From positions 310,499 to 374,498 of the forward strand of contig VZRG01000446.1 in NCBI GenBank assembly GCA_013397435.1: a stretch of 64,000 bases of DNA, in the 5' to 3' direction. The notes under the pieces were generated by a model that saw only the letters and a list, made by a program, of their open reading frames with translations, ran no database searches and had not been told where the DNA came from. The stretch comes from Erythrocercus mccallii (taxonomy: Eukaryota; Chordata; Aves; Passeriformes; Dicruridae). Made by a program: the position numbers and the translations under genes. Below, piece by piece: positions 52,082 through 63,300 of this stretch (its first letter is position 1; each line of letters opens with the position of its first letter).

Positions 52082-52090
52082 TTTTCTTAC
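52082..52090 (-). other. FGF12: Splice donor of FGF12 exon 2
   Basis: The minus strand reads TACA then gtaagaaaa. The donor GT is the complement of 52089-52090. This is a good match to the consensus GTAAGT through position +5. Confidence 0.92.
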
Positions 52091-52201
52091 TGTAGTCACT
52101 GTTTTCGTCCTTGGTCCCATCAATTGTACCATCTGGGTGCATCTGCAGGAAGTATTCCTGCTGGCTGAATAACCTTGTCACAATTCCTTTCAGCTGGGGT
52201 T
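52091..52201 (-). CDS. FGF12: FGF12 coding exon 2 (FGF core, first beta-trefoil strands)
   Basis: This exon encodes the start of the beta-trefoil core of FGF12, an intracellular FGF-homologous factor. FHFs are not secreted; they bind the C-terminal tails of voltage-gated sodium channels and shift their inactivation. Read on the minus strand, the exon is 111 bp: AA, 36 codons, then A. It begins PQLKGIVTRLFSQQ, continues YFLQMHPDGTIDGTKDEN and ends SDY. The first two bases finish a Glu codon split with exon 1 and the last base begins a Thr codon finished by exon 3, so both flanking introns are phase 1. The acceptor is tttgcag and the donor is gtaaga. The LFSQQ, HPDGTIDGTKDEN and SDY combination fits FGF12 better than FGF11, FGF13 or FGF14. 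One oddity is codon GAA (Glu) at 52155-52157, where all four human FHFs, as I recall them, have Gly. Confidence 0.96.
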
Positions 52202-52240
52202 CTGCAAAATAAAAACAATAATTATTACCAGATATATCGA
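52202..52240 (-). other. FGF12: Splice acceptor of FGF12 exon 2
   Basis: Reading the minus strand, a T-rich tract (tttttattttgcag) ends in CAG at 52202-52204, directly before the exon. The tract is U-rich rather than C-rich and is interrupted by single purines, so it is of moderate strength. The exon boundary is fixed by the reading frame and by the family's conserved 111-bp exon length. Confidence 0.9.
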
Positions 52241-54892
52241 GTAGCACAAGACCCAATTTGCTTGTCCCCCATTAAGCCCTGAGCAAAACAGAAGTGCTTG
52301 GCAGGTAAGCCTGCTTTCAGTGATTCGTTTCAAGCATGGTTGTAAAATATTCATATATAACACACAGAAATACAAGCAAATACAATTGAGAGCAGATGAG
52401 CAGGTAAAATGAAATGCATACTTGGTGCAGTAGAAACAGATTATGGACCATCAATTCTCTAGAAGTTACCTATCACATGGAAGTATTTAGACAGTTGATG
52501 TATTTAGAATATGCCACTTGTTCAGTAGAGTATTTGCTAGCACTGTTGCAAAGAATGTACTCATTGTTTCTTATTCTGCTTGTGAAGCCAACCACCTTGC
52601 TCTTTGTATGGTTGAGTCACTATCATGCAGCGCCAGTTTTATGCCAATGAAAAGCTACTTAAATCAGTGGTGTAAACCCAGAGCAACCAAGTGCTGAAGC
52701 AGGGCTGCTTGTGAGTCCAGCTCTGTGGGTCGTGGGGAGAAAAATTCGAAAAGGAACAGACACAAGACATTTCCAAAACTGACCTCTGAAATATTTATGG
52801 GGACCCCAGACCACCTCTGTTTTAAAATTCTTCATGTTCCACACCTCCTAAAACATGCCACACATTCTGGCAGATGAAAATCTTCATCTCCAACATGGAC
52901 CTTTCCCAGCCCCAGTGTTAATCATGAGCCAGCTATGCCCTAGCTGGCTTTTCCCTATTGCCTCTACAACATTTTATATCTTCCTGCTGAAGGGTAAAAG
53001 GAAAACATGGAAAAAAGCGCAACCAATTTGAACTTCACGTGACAGAGGTGTGCAGCTTTACCACCTGTCTCCTCATCACACTACCAATCAAACACAAACT
53101 AAGTGGTCAAAAACCGATTTGATTGTAATCATTCAAATCTTAAAATTTGTCACAGGCATTGCTGCTGAAATGCAAGCAAGCTGATTGCATGTGAGCAGAC
53201 ACACTTGCTGGAAGGAGGAGATCCTCCTTGTGTGACAGGAGGTTGTGGTTTTATGTGAACACCCACCAAAAGTAAATAAATAAGACCCAATTATTGCTGG
53301 CTCAATGGACAGGAAAGAATCCAGTGTAGCATACCAAAATCTTGTCAGGCTCCTGCCTTTCATGCCTCTGGTGAGGCTGTTTAATAAGCCATAGTTGTTA
53401 CATAACCGTGGTCACGTTGTGTGTTAATGTTCCCATCCGGAGCCCCGCTCTCGCTGCATCACTGCACGACTCCCTTTTGGGGAACCCTCACCCTGCTCTC
53501 CTGCACTGACAGCAGCAGGGATCTCAGATGCAGACAGGCTGCAGGTACAAAGGATTTCAGTTTCAGCAATCCGTACACTAGCCAGGGAAGAGTCAAGTAC
53601 TTTCTCACAGCTATAAAAGCCACTGAATAAACCAAATCAGATGGTTTCTATGCTGCCTTAAAAAAGAAGTGATTTCAGTGCACTGAGTGCTGTAGGCTGC
53701 AGTCAGGCTTTCTCCCAGCAAGACTCAACACTAGGACAGTAAATAAGTATAGCTGTACTGGTCATCTACTAAGAGCTAGTGTTGGTCAAGACAACATATG
53801 TCAAAATGACACCTAGCAAAACACTTAGTTCATTCTTCATACCGAAATGAATTAACTATTTTGTTGAATGCAGAAGTTTGATTTAACTTGCTTTTCATTA
53901 GAGAAGTACATCAAAGCTAGAGGAAATGAAAAGCTGCATTCTCAGGCACAGATGCCTGCACCACCCTCCTCAAGTCTGTCCCTTTCCTCCCTTTTATCTA
54001 ATACCACAATAGTAAAGGCACTAATAGGCACTCTTTGATATGAGACACCTACATTTGAGTCCCTGAATGAATCTTAGCCTCAATTTTACTAGCTGGTTAA
54101 ATTTTAATGTTTAAGTACTTTGCATGGAATGGAAGAGCTCCTAGAAGGAGAGATTTAGGAGATGCTCCTGCAGTCTGAGGCTTTCTGTGTGCTGGAAAGG
54201 TGGGGAAGTCTTGTCTTAAAGCTCTCTGAAGAGGAGCAGGGAGAGAAAACAACCCTGACCTTATCTCTTTTCTTCAGAAGATAACTTAGCTACAGGATAG
54301 AATCAGAATTACATCTTTTCCTTCTTCTTAGGGATGCAAACTGTATTTCAACCATGTAAATCATTTTGGAATAGGAAAATCTCTCCCACTTTTAGTAAAT
54401 AGCCTACCAAGTAAACCACTGATCAAATCTGCTTATTATTAATAACTTATGACATTTTCAGAGTTTATCAGAAGAGCACCCAAGATCCCCTGATGCTTCC
54501 TTGCATCCTTTCTATAGATGCAAACACTTGCACCAGAAGGCTGTATCACCATAGCAAATACAGGGTAAACCCCAGGGTTCCTTTCTGTTACTGACCTGAC
54601 AGACACTTGGTCAGCTTTAACAACTGCCCTTTTCATAATGCCAGCCTTTTCTGAGTCATTGCCTACCCAGAGACAATTTAGAGGGGAAATCTTGTGTTAC
54701 ATGACCTGGTTTTGCTGAACTTTGAGGCTCACATCCAAACTTGAAAGTAGAACTCAAAGGGAGTGAAGCAGAGAGTTCTCAGCCATACACAAATCCACAT
54801 TCTTCCTGGCCCTAATAAAATCTGAAAGCAGCAGAACTCCTGTCTCTCCTCACTGCACAGATCCTATTCTGCAAGAACATCCCTGTGAGGGG

Positions 54893-54922
54893 ATCCTAAA
54901 TGAGCCCACACTCATTTAGGAT
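54893..54922. repeat. 12-bp perfect stem with hexaloop
   Basis: ATCCTAAATGAG (54893-54904) is exactly complementary to CTCATTTAGGAT (54911-54922) around the loop CCCACA. With a bulged G the stem can extend by three more G-C pairs (54889-54891 region with 54924-54926). About 0.04 such structures are expected by chance in this window by a rough equal-base estimate. It lies in intron 1, about 2.7 kb upstream of exon 2 on the gene strand. No miRNA-like length or known RNA family is evident. Confidence 0.92.
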
Positions 54923-57351
54923 GCCCTGTAGCAAAAAAATGCTTCTTCCAGACACTGAAGGATCAGACAGCATTCTGGAGACACATAGGCCTCTCCTCCC
55001 CTGGTTTCTTCATTTCCTTGGTTCTCTTTCTATAGCAGAGAAGCACTGGCGAGACGCTGCACCTTTGGGTACCTTTAGCTATCTGAACTAAACACAGAAG
55101 CAGTGCAGGGAGGTGCACAGCCAGCACTGAGTTCTCTCCTCTAACACAAGGAAGGCTGAGGAGTTGCCCGAGCAATGGGTGATTTGTCTCAAACAGTACA
55201 GCCATCTCTTCACCTGAACTGATCTCTCTTTGCATCCCCAAACCCCCACAGGCTGGCCAGGCCAGGTCTATGGGGTCCTGAAACCACCAGTATCTCCCCA
55301 GTGCCTGCAAAGGAAGCAGCTCAAACACAAACAGGTGCACAGGTGACAGCAGCTGCTGAAGTAGATGCTTCCCACCAGGGAATTTCTTGTCTTATGTCTG
55401 GGCATAAAGTGAGGTACTGGGATTTGCCTTCGTACAGTAAGCGGTGTGGCTGGAAGCCTACAGACAAAATTTTAGGTGAAGGCACCTTTTAACAAGGAGC
55501 AAGGATTCACCCATCTTCCCCTCTCCGTATGGAACTATTACCTGAAGAGAAAATTAGATAATCACAGGATGGGAATTTTCCTACTAGCCCAGACGTAAAA
55601 TGCTGCACATGACTTTTAAGAGACCTACTTTTGTCATATATTTTAACATCGCTTCTTTCTATCTACAGAGCAATTTTATCAGTCTTCCAGCACTAACTCT
55701 TATGCTGCAGCATTTGTGCCAAAAACCTCAGTTTATTAAAAAAAAAAAGCCCTCAAAACCAGTAAGTCTCCTTGTCAATTAAGGATGCTGAGACACCCTG
55801 GTAAGTCAGAACAGAAAGACAATGAAAATAGACTGAGAACTTTCCAGGTTTGCAATAAAAAAAGAGAACCGCCCTTCCCAGCAGACATTATTGACACTGC
55901 TTATTGGAGTACCAGGGGGAAAAAATACAATAAAACCCCACAACAGCAATACTTTTGTCTATACTTCCCTCAATGACACTGCTCCAGGCTACATTCAATA
56001 AGAGAAAGAAGCAAAGCATAAAGTAAAGGAAAAAATTGCAGCACAGATAGGCAAAAACTCTGCTATAAGTATTTCCTTTTTATAATTCTTAGAATTTATC
56101 ACAAATCAAACTCAAACCTACTCTCTAACCTCAGCCTTGTAAAGCAAATGGGACTCAAATCCTCTTGCTTTTAAAGGCGCAATGCTGCAAAACACACTTG
56201 GGATAAACCTATTCCTCCCCCTCAGGCTCCTCCGTGTGCGCTTCTATTCTGCTGTAGAAGCAGCTTCCCCTGCAGAAATGGAACTGAGCTAACATGGACA
56301 AGACTTCAGCACCAACTTAGTGTCTCCCTAAAACCAAAGTCAAGCACTTCAGAATGGATTTAAGAAAGATGTTCTTGCTGCCTTAATCTCAAACTACTGA
56401 CTGAACAGAAGAGATTTCCATGCAGCTTCTACTCCCAGTGCAGACCCCATGTTAGCAGGTTTCCCATGCAATACGCAAAGGTATATTTTTACACCTACTT
56501 TATAAGCAATACTGCTATACTTCAGGATGCTTACCTTAAAGATCCTGTTCTAGCTTCTCATATACAGCTATTAAGGGCTGGGGAGTACTGGAGAAAACTC
56601 AGTGGACTCTCTTTATGCAGATGCAGTAAGTTCAATTCCTTCAAATGTGGCAATTTCAGAAGATGCAAGGGAAGATCATGCTCAGGAAGCACCACAATAG
56701 GGACATCAGAAGACATAACAGTAACACAGAGCAAGAGCTAAGCTGTAACTCTCCTAGTGTGTAGCATCTGTCAGACTGGGCACTTTCCCTTCAGTGAAGG
56801 CAGAGTTGTCACCTAATGACCCTTCTTAGAGGAGTCATCCACTGACAACTCACTGAACATCCCCTGAAGGGCATCTTGCTTGGTGAACCTTTCCACAGGG
56901 TCAAATTCACCACTTCTGCCTGCCCTGCTTTTAACTTTCTGAGCCCTCTGGCACAGCTGAGGCTAACTAAATCATGATCTGACTGCTAATCTTCCTGTCT
57001 CTACTTAAATGGTAATGTGATGCTGCCATTATTCACTTCTGCTGTCCTGCTGCTGAGCCTTAAAGTCATCTCAGTTCACCACGAGCTGCTGTGCTTCCTG
57101 CCTTATTATGCAGCTACACAGTGATCTTCATCCTCCTGGGGCTTGCCAAGGACATGATAGTTGCAGGGTGCTCACATGCACTTCGTTTGATCTCCAGGGG
57201 CATGCTCACTGAAGGCCAGAGGATCAGGGCTCTATCAGCTACTCTGCAGAGTCATGTCCCTCACCCTCGAGCTGCAGGCACTGCTGAAGATTGCTGTGTG
57301 CTGTGGGGAAAAGAGCAAGAGCACTGACAGAAAAATCACTCTTTAATGACC

Positions 57352-57407
57352 TTTCCATTTAGTTCTCCTATTTAAGGTGAATAAGGAAATCACCCCTTAA
57401 ATGGAAA
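57352..57407. repeat. Nested, competing foldbacks
   Basis: ATTTAAGGTGA (57370-57380) pairs with TCA-CC-CCTTAAAT (57390-57402) with a 2-base bulge and 9-base loop. A second pair, TTTCCATTTA (57352-57361) with TAAATGGAAA (57398-57407), shares the right arm, so the two stems are mutually exclusive. The arrangement resembles a switchable fold but may be coincidence in AT-rich sequence. Confidence 0.6.
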
Positions 57408-60239
57408 ATGGAGAACACAGAAGTATAATAACTCCCCTTGATGCAGAGAGGAGCTATGAGGTCATGCATCAATGCAGCATTTAGCAAAGCCCCTCAGTAG
57501 GCATCAGCTCCTGCTTATTTCCATCAGCAAAGCAGCACCACTAAACCCCTGGGGGAGGAACCCTACTCTCTTATCACCACTGTAGAGTAGCTCAATTTTT
57601 TCCAAACCTGGAGCTCTGGACCAGCAAAGAACAAGGCACAACACCGATTTCCAGCTGTGACTCCACTATGGAAGGCAGTCTGATATGGTCTCATTTCTTG
57701 CAACTCTCGGAATGCCCCTTATTACAGCAATACAAAGACCTGAGGCTGCGGCAAGCCAGTCCCACTTTGCCTTGGGCTGGGAGTTATAAAAGGACTCAAG
57801 ACAACCACACTCAAAGAAGTCACCTTAATATGAATTCTCCAAGTCAATGGCATAGAACTTGGAGGGGCCACATTTCAATGAACTCTTTTAAGAGATGAAG
57901 GTCTTAGTGACCTTTGGGATTTGAGCCACTGGTTCCAAGGATTCTTGCAATGCATAGCAATGCTCTTGGTTGGCAGGCAAGCCTCCACTTGAGGTTACTG
58001 GTGCAGAACTGCTTCTAAATCTACTTCAGAAGTTACTGTGCTGTGTGCCAGTGGTACTCGGTGTGGGTTATGGCATAAACTCTGAAGCTTGTGGGGTTAC
58101 TGCTCTCTGCACAATGAGCTGTCAAACAACAGAGGACTCTGCAAGTTCAGACGGAAAGCAACGATTTTCTATCCAGCAACCTGCAGTAAGGTACAAGGAA
58201 GGCACCTACTGCAGAATTTCCACAGGAGATTTGCCCATTTGTTTGCTCTCTCTCACTGCAGCTCAGTGCCTCTGTCTGGTCTTAGCACAGCAAGGCTGTG
58301 AGACATGCCAGTAGCAGGCTCCCAGAACAGTCCCCCTGGCACCTCCTCAGGACATCGGTATGGCGAGGGAGAAAACATCTCCAGCTCTCCTCTGAACCAC
58401 CTCAGCATGCTGCTGATTCCCGTCTCTGCCTGTGCAACAGTTTTGCTGAGGATGTGACTGCAAACACAGGAACTGTAACATATCTCAGGAGCATATTTCA
58501 CCTAAATGATCTTCAAACATTTGTTTATTGCAATTAAACATTTTAGCCTGGAATTTACACATTCCATTATTCTTATTTTCCCCCATTCAGGCTGCAGCTG
58601 TCATAATGGGAGGTTGATTTATGACTCACCTAACCAGCACTCAAATCCTTAGCACACCAAGCCCAGCATGCAAGTCAGAGCATAAACTGCTCCTAATTTA
58701 CTTAGATTAACTCCGCATTTTAAGTGCCACTGCAGAAACTGCAGTTCCCCTCCCCTAAAAAGGATGGGTTCCAGAATACTCGATAAGCCAAACTTTGCAA
58801 ACACAAATTTTGTAGACAGAGAAGGGCACCAAAATCCCTCCTTCAGAAGTACAGTATTAATGATGGCTTGTAATAAATCAGCACAAAGATCAGCAAGCTC
58901 CATGCAGATTACTATGGTGACAGGCATCAGCACAGGACTCGGGGATGAAAAGCTGAGGGAGATAAATGCTGGGGTTGTTTTCCCAGCCAGAAGCTGCCAA
59001 ATTCTCCAGGGTGTTTGCAGTTAAGATGAAGTAATTTGGCTGTCCCAAATTAAATCCATAACTATCGACATAAGTTTCATAGCACGGCTCACTACAATGA
59101 TTCACTGAATCCACCCAAACTAGGAAGCTCAGGAACAACACCACTTGCAGCTGTGAAAGAAGCTACTGCCCTTGGAGACCCAGAGTGTGTTTCCTCTGGC
59201 CAAACACCCTGACCAAGTCTGCCACGCAGCTGTAAGTCTTCAGCAGATGCTGCACATGGCTGGCTGTGGCTGCACCTGCAGTGAGTCACGCACAGAGCAG
59301 GTCGGAGCACCGTGAGCCACACGCCGGGATCCTGGAGGACACTCCAACTGTGTCATGCAGGTGCGGAGGTGGGAAATCCTGCTGCAAAGTGCTGAGTGTT
59401 TTCAGCTCCCACAGGAGTGCACAGAAGTGCACAGTGCAAAGACATTTATTTCCCAGTGTCACAGTATTTTCCAGTTTCTGTCGCTAAACTTAGCAAAATT
59501 GTTTGGGGCTGAAGGACACGTATTCCTTGAGGAAGCCTACAAGCAGGTGGCCAGGATGGCCTGGGCAATACTGCCTGTAGCATCCTGAGTAACAGGCAGG
59601 GAGAGGACAAAAAAACTGCAGAGCCAAGGGAAGTGAGTGACACAGGGGAGCATTTGTGTTTATCTGGATGTCTTCTCAGGCTGTCTGCACATAGGTCCAG
59701 TCACCATGGGTAACAACAGCTGCCCAAGCATTAGGGAGCTCTGTAGCAAAGGCAGGCATCCAAGCCCACCATGCAAAGCTGTCGTGAGCCCCTTTAGTTT
59801 AGATGCAGCCTTTTGGCTTAACACACTGGCACATCACCCAGCCTGTGAGTAGGATGGAGAGATGAAAACAGACTTACTGACATCAAGATTTGCCCACAAG
59901 GTCTGTGGTTTTAGGGGCACCAAACAGTTGATCCCAGCTCCTTTCCCAGTGATGCAGAACAAAGGCCATACCCAGCTTCAGTTTAACATGATTACAAGGA
60001 TATAATGTCACCCTCCAATTACAAAGCATTCATTTGGAGAAGAAAATGGCTCTGGGACAACAGGGCTGCATGGCACACTCGTGTATTTACTCATCTCAAG
60101 TGTGAATCTCCACCCAGGGCTAATAACTACAGAGAAATAACTGGTGTTTCCCGGATGCATTACATGTAATAACAGGCTGTGCTGGCAGGGATGGCCTCTC
60201 TGTCTGAAGGACATGCCTCCAAAAATGCCATTTCCCTAA

Positions 60240-60345
60240 CTCAGAGGGATGACGGGCTCAAGCTGATGACAGCACCCATCAAAGCAATCGCCTCCTGTCA
60301 CCGTCACTGAGTCATTAGAGCAGAATAGCACCTTGTAGGCAAAAA
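60240..60345. promoter_or_regulatory. Possible enhancer-like cluster (AP-1, CRE-half, MEIS-like sites)
   Basis: Within about 100 bases there is a perfect AP-1 site TGAGTCA (60308-60314), a CGTCA CRE half-site directly before it (60302-60306), and a gatgacgg and a ctgatgacag element upstream. The segment is less AT-rich than its surroundings. This is motif spotting only; conservation and chromatin data are unavailable. Confidence 0.25.
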
Positions 60346-63300
60346 GAGCATCCAGAGAAGTGATTTCCTTTCCTGTGCTGGCGCCTGCCAGGAGGAATAG
60401 TAATTAGCTCTCCAGCATGGAGCACAGCTGCCTGCATGCACCCCTCCACGATGCCTGCTTGGCTCTAACCAAGATGAGTCCCTCCAGGGAAGTCTTATTT
60501 CTCACTTGTAGAGTAGGTGGAAATGATGTGATTGCACGTCCATGGCAATTTATGCAGGTCCTCCCATATCCAGGGAATCAGCTTTACAGGGACATTAATA
60601 GAAGTCTGAGGTAAGGGGCAGAGAAATTAGTCATAAAAAGCATGGAAAACTGAAGGTGCCACACGGAATCACTGCTACATGTCTGTGGACGGTCTTAGCA
60701 CAGCCTATGGATGTAAGAAAGTAGGGAAGTCACCCTGCAGCTCACCCGCTCTCCAAGATCTGGATCCCATGTGACCGCCACCTAAAATCAAGGATAACAG
60801 CTCAAGGATAACAAGGTATGAAGTTATGGATGAGTCTTCCCAGAAGGCACAGAGCAAACTAATGTACGTGACACATGAGCTACCCACTCTGCACAAACAT
60901 CAAGGACAAAACGGCCATCACATCACTGTGGGACCAGAGGAAGCCGAAGACCACTGCAGCTGAAGGAGAGGAACAGAAAGTGGATGAGAACTGATGGCCC
61001 ACCTACCACCAAGTATTCTGGCACAGAATTGTTGACTACCTCTGAGTAAAACTGCCTAGCTGAATATTGTGCTGAAAAGTTCAGAGCAAGCGTAGATAAA
61101 GCTATATACAAATTCCATCTCACTAACAAAGAAAAGAGAGAAATCTGAAAAGATTGCAAGGTTTCATTTTTTCTTCTGACATGCCATTTTCTTTGGAAAC
61201 TTAATGAATAACATGTTAAAAGCACCAGAGATTAAATCCAAAGTTTCATTTTAAGTACAATGAAATACTGCATTGAGTCTGAATCCTCTTCTCCCCAGAA
61301 ACTTCTTTTATTTGACCAGAGAACTAAAAAAAAATCAATTCTTCATACAGTTCACTGCCACGTTTGTCTTTGCCTTCCCCAGGATGTGGTTTATGTTGCT
61401 TTGTTGATCCAGTATGTTTTAGCAGCAGACAAAATTTCAAAACATTTCCCTTTCAAGAGCAATTTTCTACACCTGTATTCACTCAAGCTCTGATGATAAA
61501 ACCAAAAGCCAGGCACGAACAAAAGGCATACAGAAGGGATGTAGGCCTTTTCCAGAATTCATGCAGGATAAGCTATTTCAGGTAAAGGAATTAAAAAATT
61601 AAGAAATTTAATGCAAAAGAAGTTGTAGCTACAGTTCCTAAGCTGTCATTTTCCAGCAGAGTCAATGCCTTGGCTACTGAAGGTTAAAACTTGCTCATAA
61701 GTATGGATAGCAGAGCATAATGTATTATTTATTTTGAGGAACACCCTGCAATTATTCCTGACATATTGTGTAATTAGCCAAAATTACAGCATATTCACTG
61801 AGAGTGAAACAGAGGATAGCATAAATATTATGTGTGAGCCCACAGTCACTGAGCACATTTCATCTGGGTGCAGACGTGTCTCATGAACCAACCAAGCATG
61901 GTTCTCCCTGGCCCCCTGGGCTGTGCCAGCTCCTGAGCTGACATCCACAAAGGGGAAACATGGGGAGTAAAATCCTGACTTTCCCTATGCTGGTAAACGG
62001 GAGCTCAAGAGCCACGTGAGAATTTGACAAATGGGAACACCCATAACCTGCAGAGCTTTCAGGATGATTGAGCCCAAAGCTCATACCAGAGAAGGGGTAT
62101 ATTCCCATAGATGTTATCCCAAGAGAGGTGGAAAGTCGAGCTCAGAGGATGTGTGGGGAAGCTGCTTGCTTTGCTGCCTTGAGCTGACAGGAGAAGAAAT
62201 TGAAATGCAGCTATGCTCTCTTGCCATGCTTGCAGCACCTCTTGGCTTGCGGTTTCCCAAAGAGATTTCCTATAGAGCTACATGTCAAACCCATCCTAAG
62301 GACTTGTTTGATGGCTCAGAAGTCCTGGGGAATGTTGTGGCAGTGCTCTGTGTGTACAGTTAGAAAGATTGTGTTTTGTTCTCTTGACTCCAACATGCAA
62401 TATAAAACTCCTTCGCTGTTAATCTGATTTCCTCCTGGTTTCATACAAAGATGTAGTTTGGATATCAGGACATTCTACCCAGAATTTTCTCTGTGGGAGG
62501 ATACAAGAAACAAGTTTCAGAACATCCTCCAAGGAATGCGCATCTGGAACCAGCACAGGACTGAGGTTGGACTAATCAACAGCCCTGTTGGGGGGGCCCT
62601 TTCAGCCCTGCTGCTGGGTGACCATGACTTGGTGGCATTTGCACATTCCGTAGTCTGAGTTTTTGAATGGCTTCATGATAGAGCCCCCATCTCCCCTTAC
62701 CTTCAAGTGCTCCATGCAAGGCCCTCCATCACCAACAGTATTCACATGAGCAGAGCAGACAACGTCCCTGCTGTTCAGGCCTGCCACAGTGCTGGGATTT
62801 ATGCTATTCTGAGATGCTAAATCTCTTCACTTCCCCTATCAATCCAGCAGGATTGAAATACTGCAGAAACACTGAGAAGGCCCACATACAAACAAAACAT
62901 ACTATGGAAACAACAACATCAAACTTCCACTCTGCTCTGAACACCAAGAAAAGTAAATTCATTAAAATAGAAGAGGGCCAGAACATACTACCAACAAGCA
63001 CTGAGGAGAAATTAATCACTTCAGGTGCTATTAGTCGGAGGGAAGGTACCTGGTCCTACAAATACCAGCTCACAGAAGTGACCTGGATAATCACTGGATG
63101 GCAACCCAGGGAAAAATTTGGGTCCTAGCATCATTCTGCAAGCTTTAAATAGTCCCAAGTGATAACATCCTCTTTTGCTACAGTATTCCTTAAGCAATCT
63201 CATAGCATTTTCCAATGGAATGAGCATGTGAAACTCCTTTATTTAACAGGTAATGAGGCTGTGATGTGGAAAAAATTAAAGTTAGAATCAGTCAGGTTGT

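Larger units (their letters stand above)
45228..52090 (-). other. FGF12: FGF12 intron 2 (complete, 6,863 bp)
   Basis: Both ends are defined by exon borders, and the intron is phase 1. It contains the (GT)13 microsatellite at 50568-50593, a GAAAA-type tract at 49602-49622, a T10 run at 48961-48970 and an AT-rich homeodomain-motif-rich stretch at 49015-49215. It has a chance 16-bp palindrome at 47358-47373. I recognised no transposon, RNA gene or cryptic exon with a recognisable protein. The intron is short for FGF12, whose other introns run to tens or hundreds of kilobases in mammals. Confidence 0.88.

Noticed and set aside
59280..59335. Small CpG cluster considered as a promoter island for an FGF12 first exon
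   Set aside because: Too short, no first-exon peptide nearby on the minus strand, and surrounding sequence is CpG-poor.
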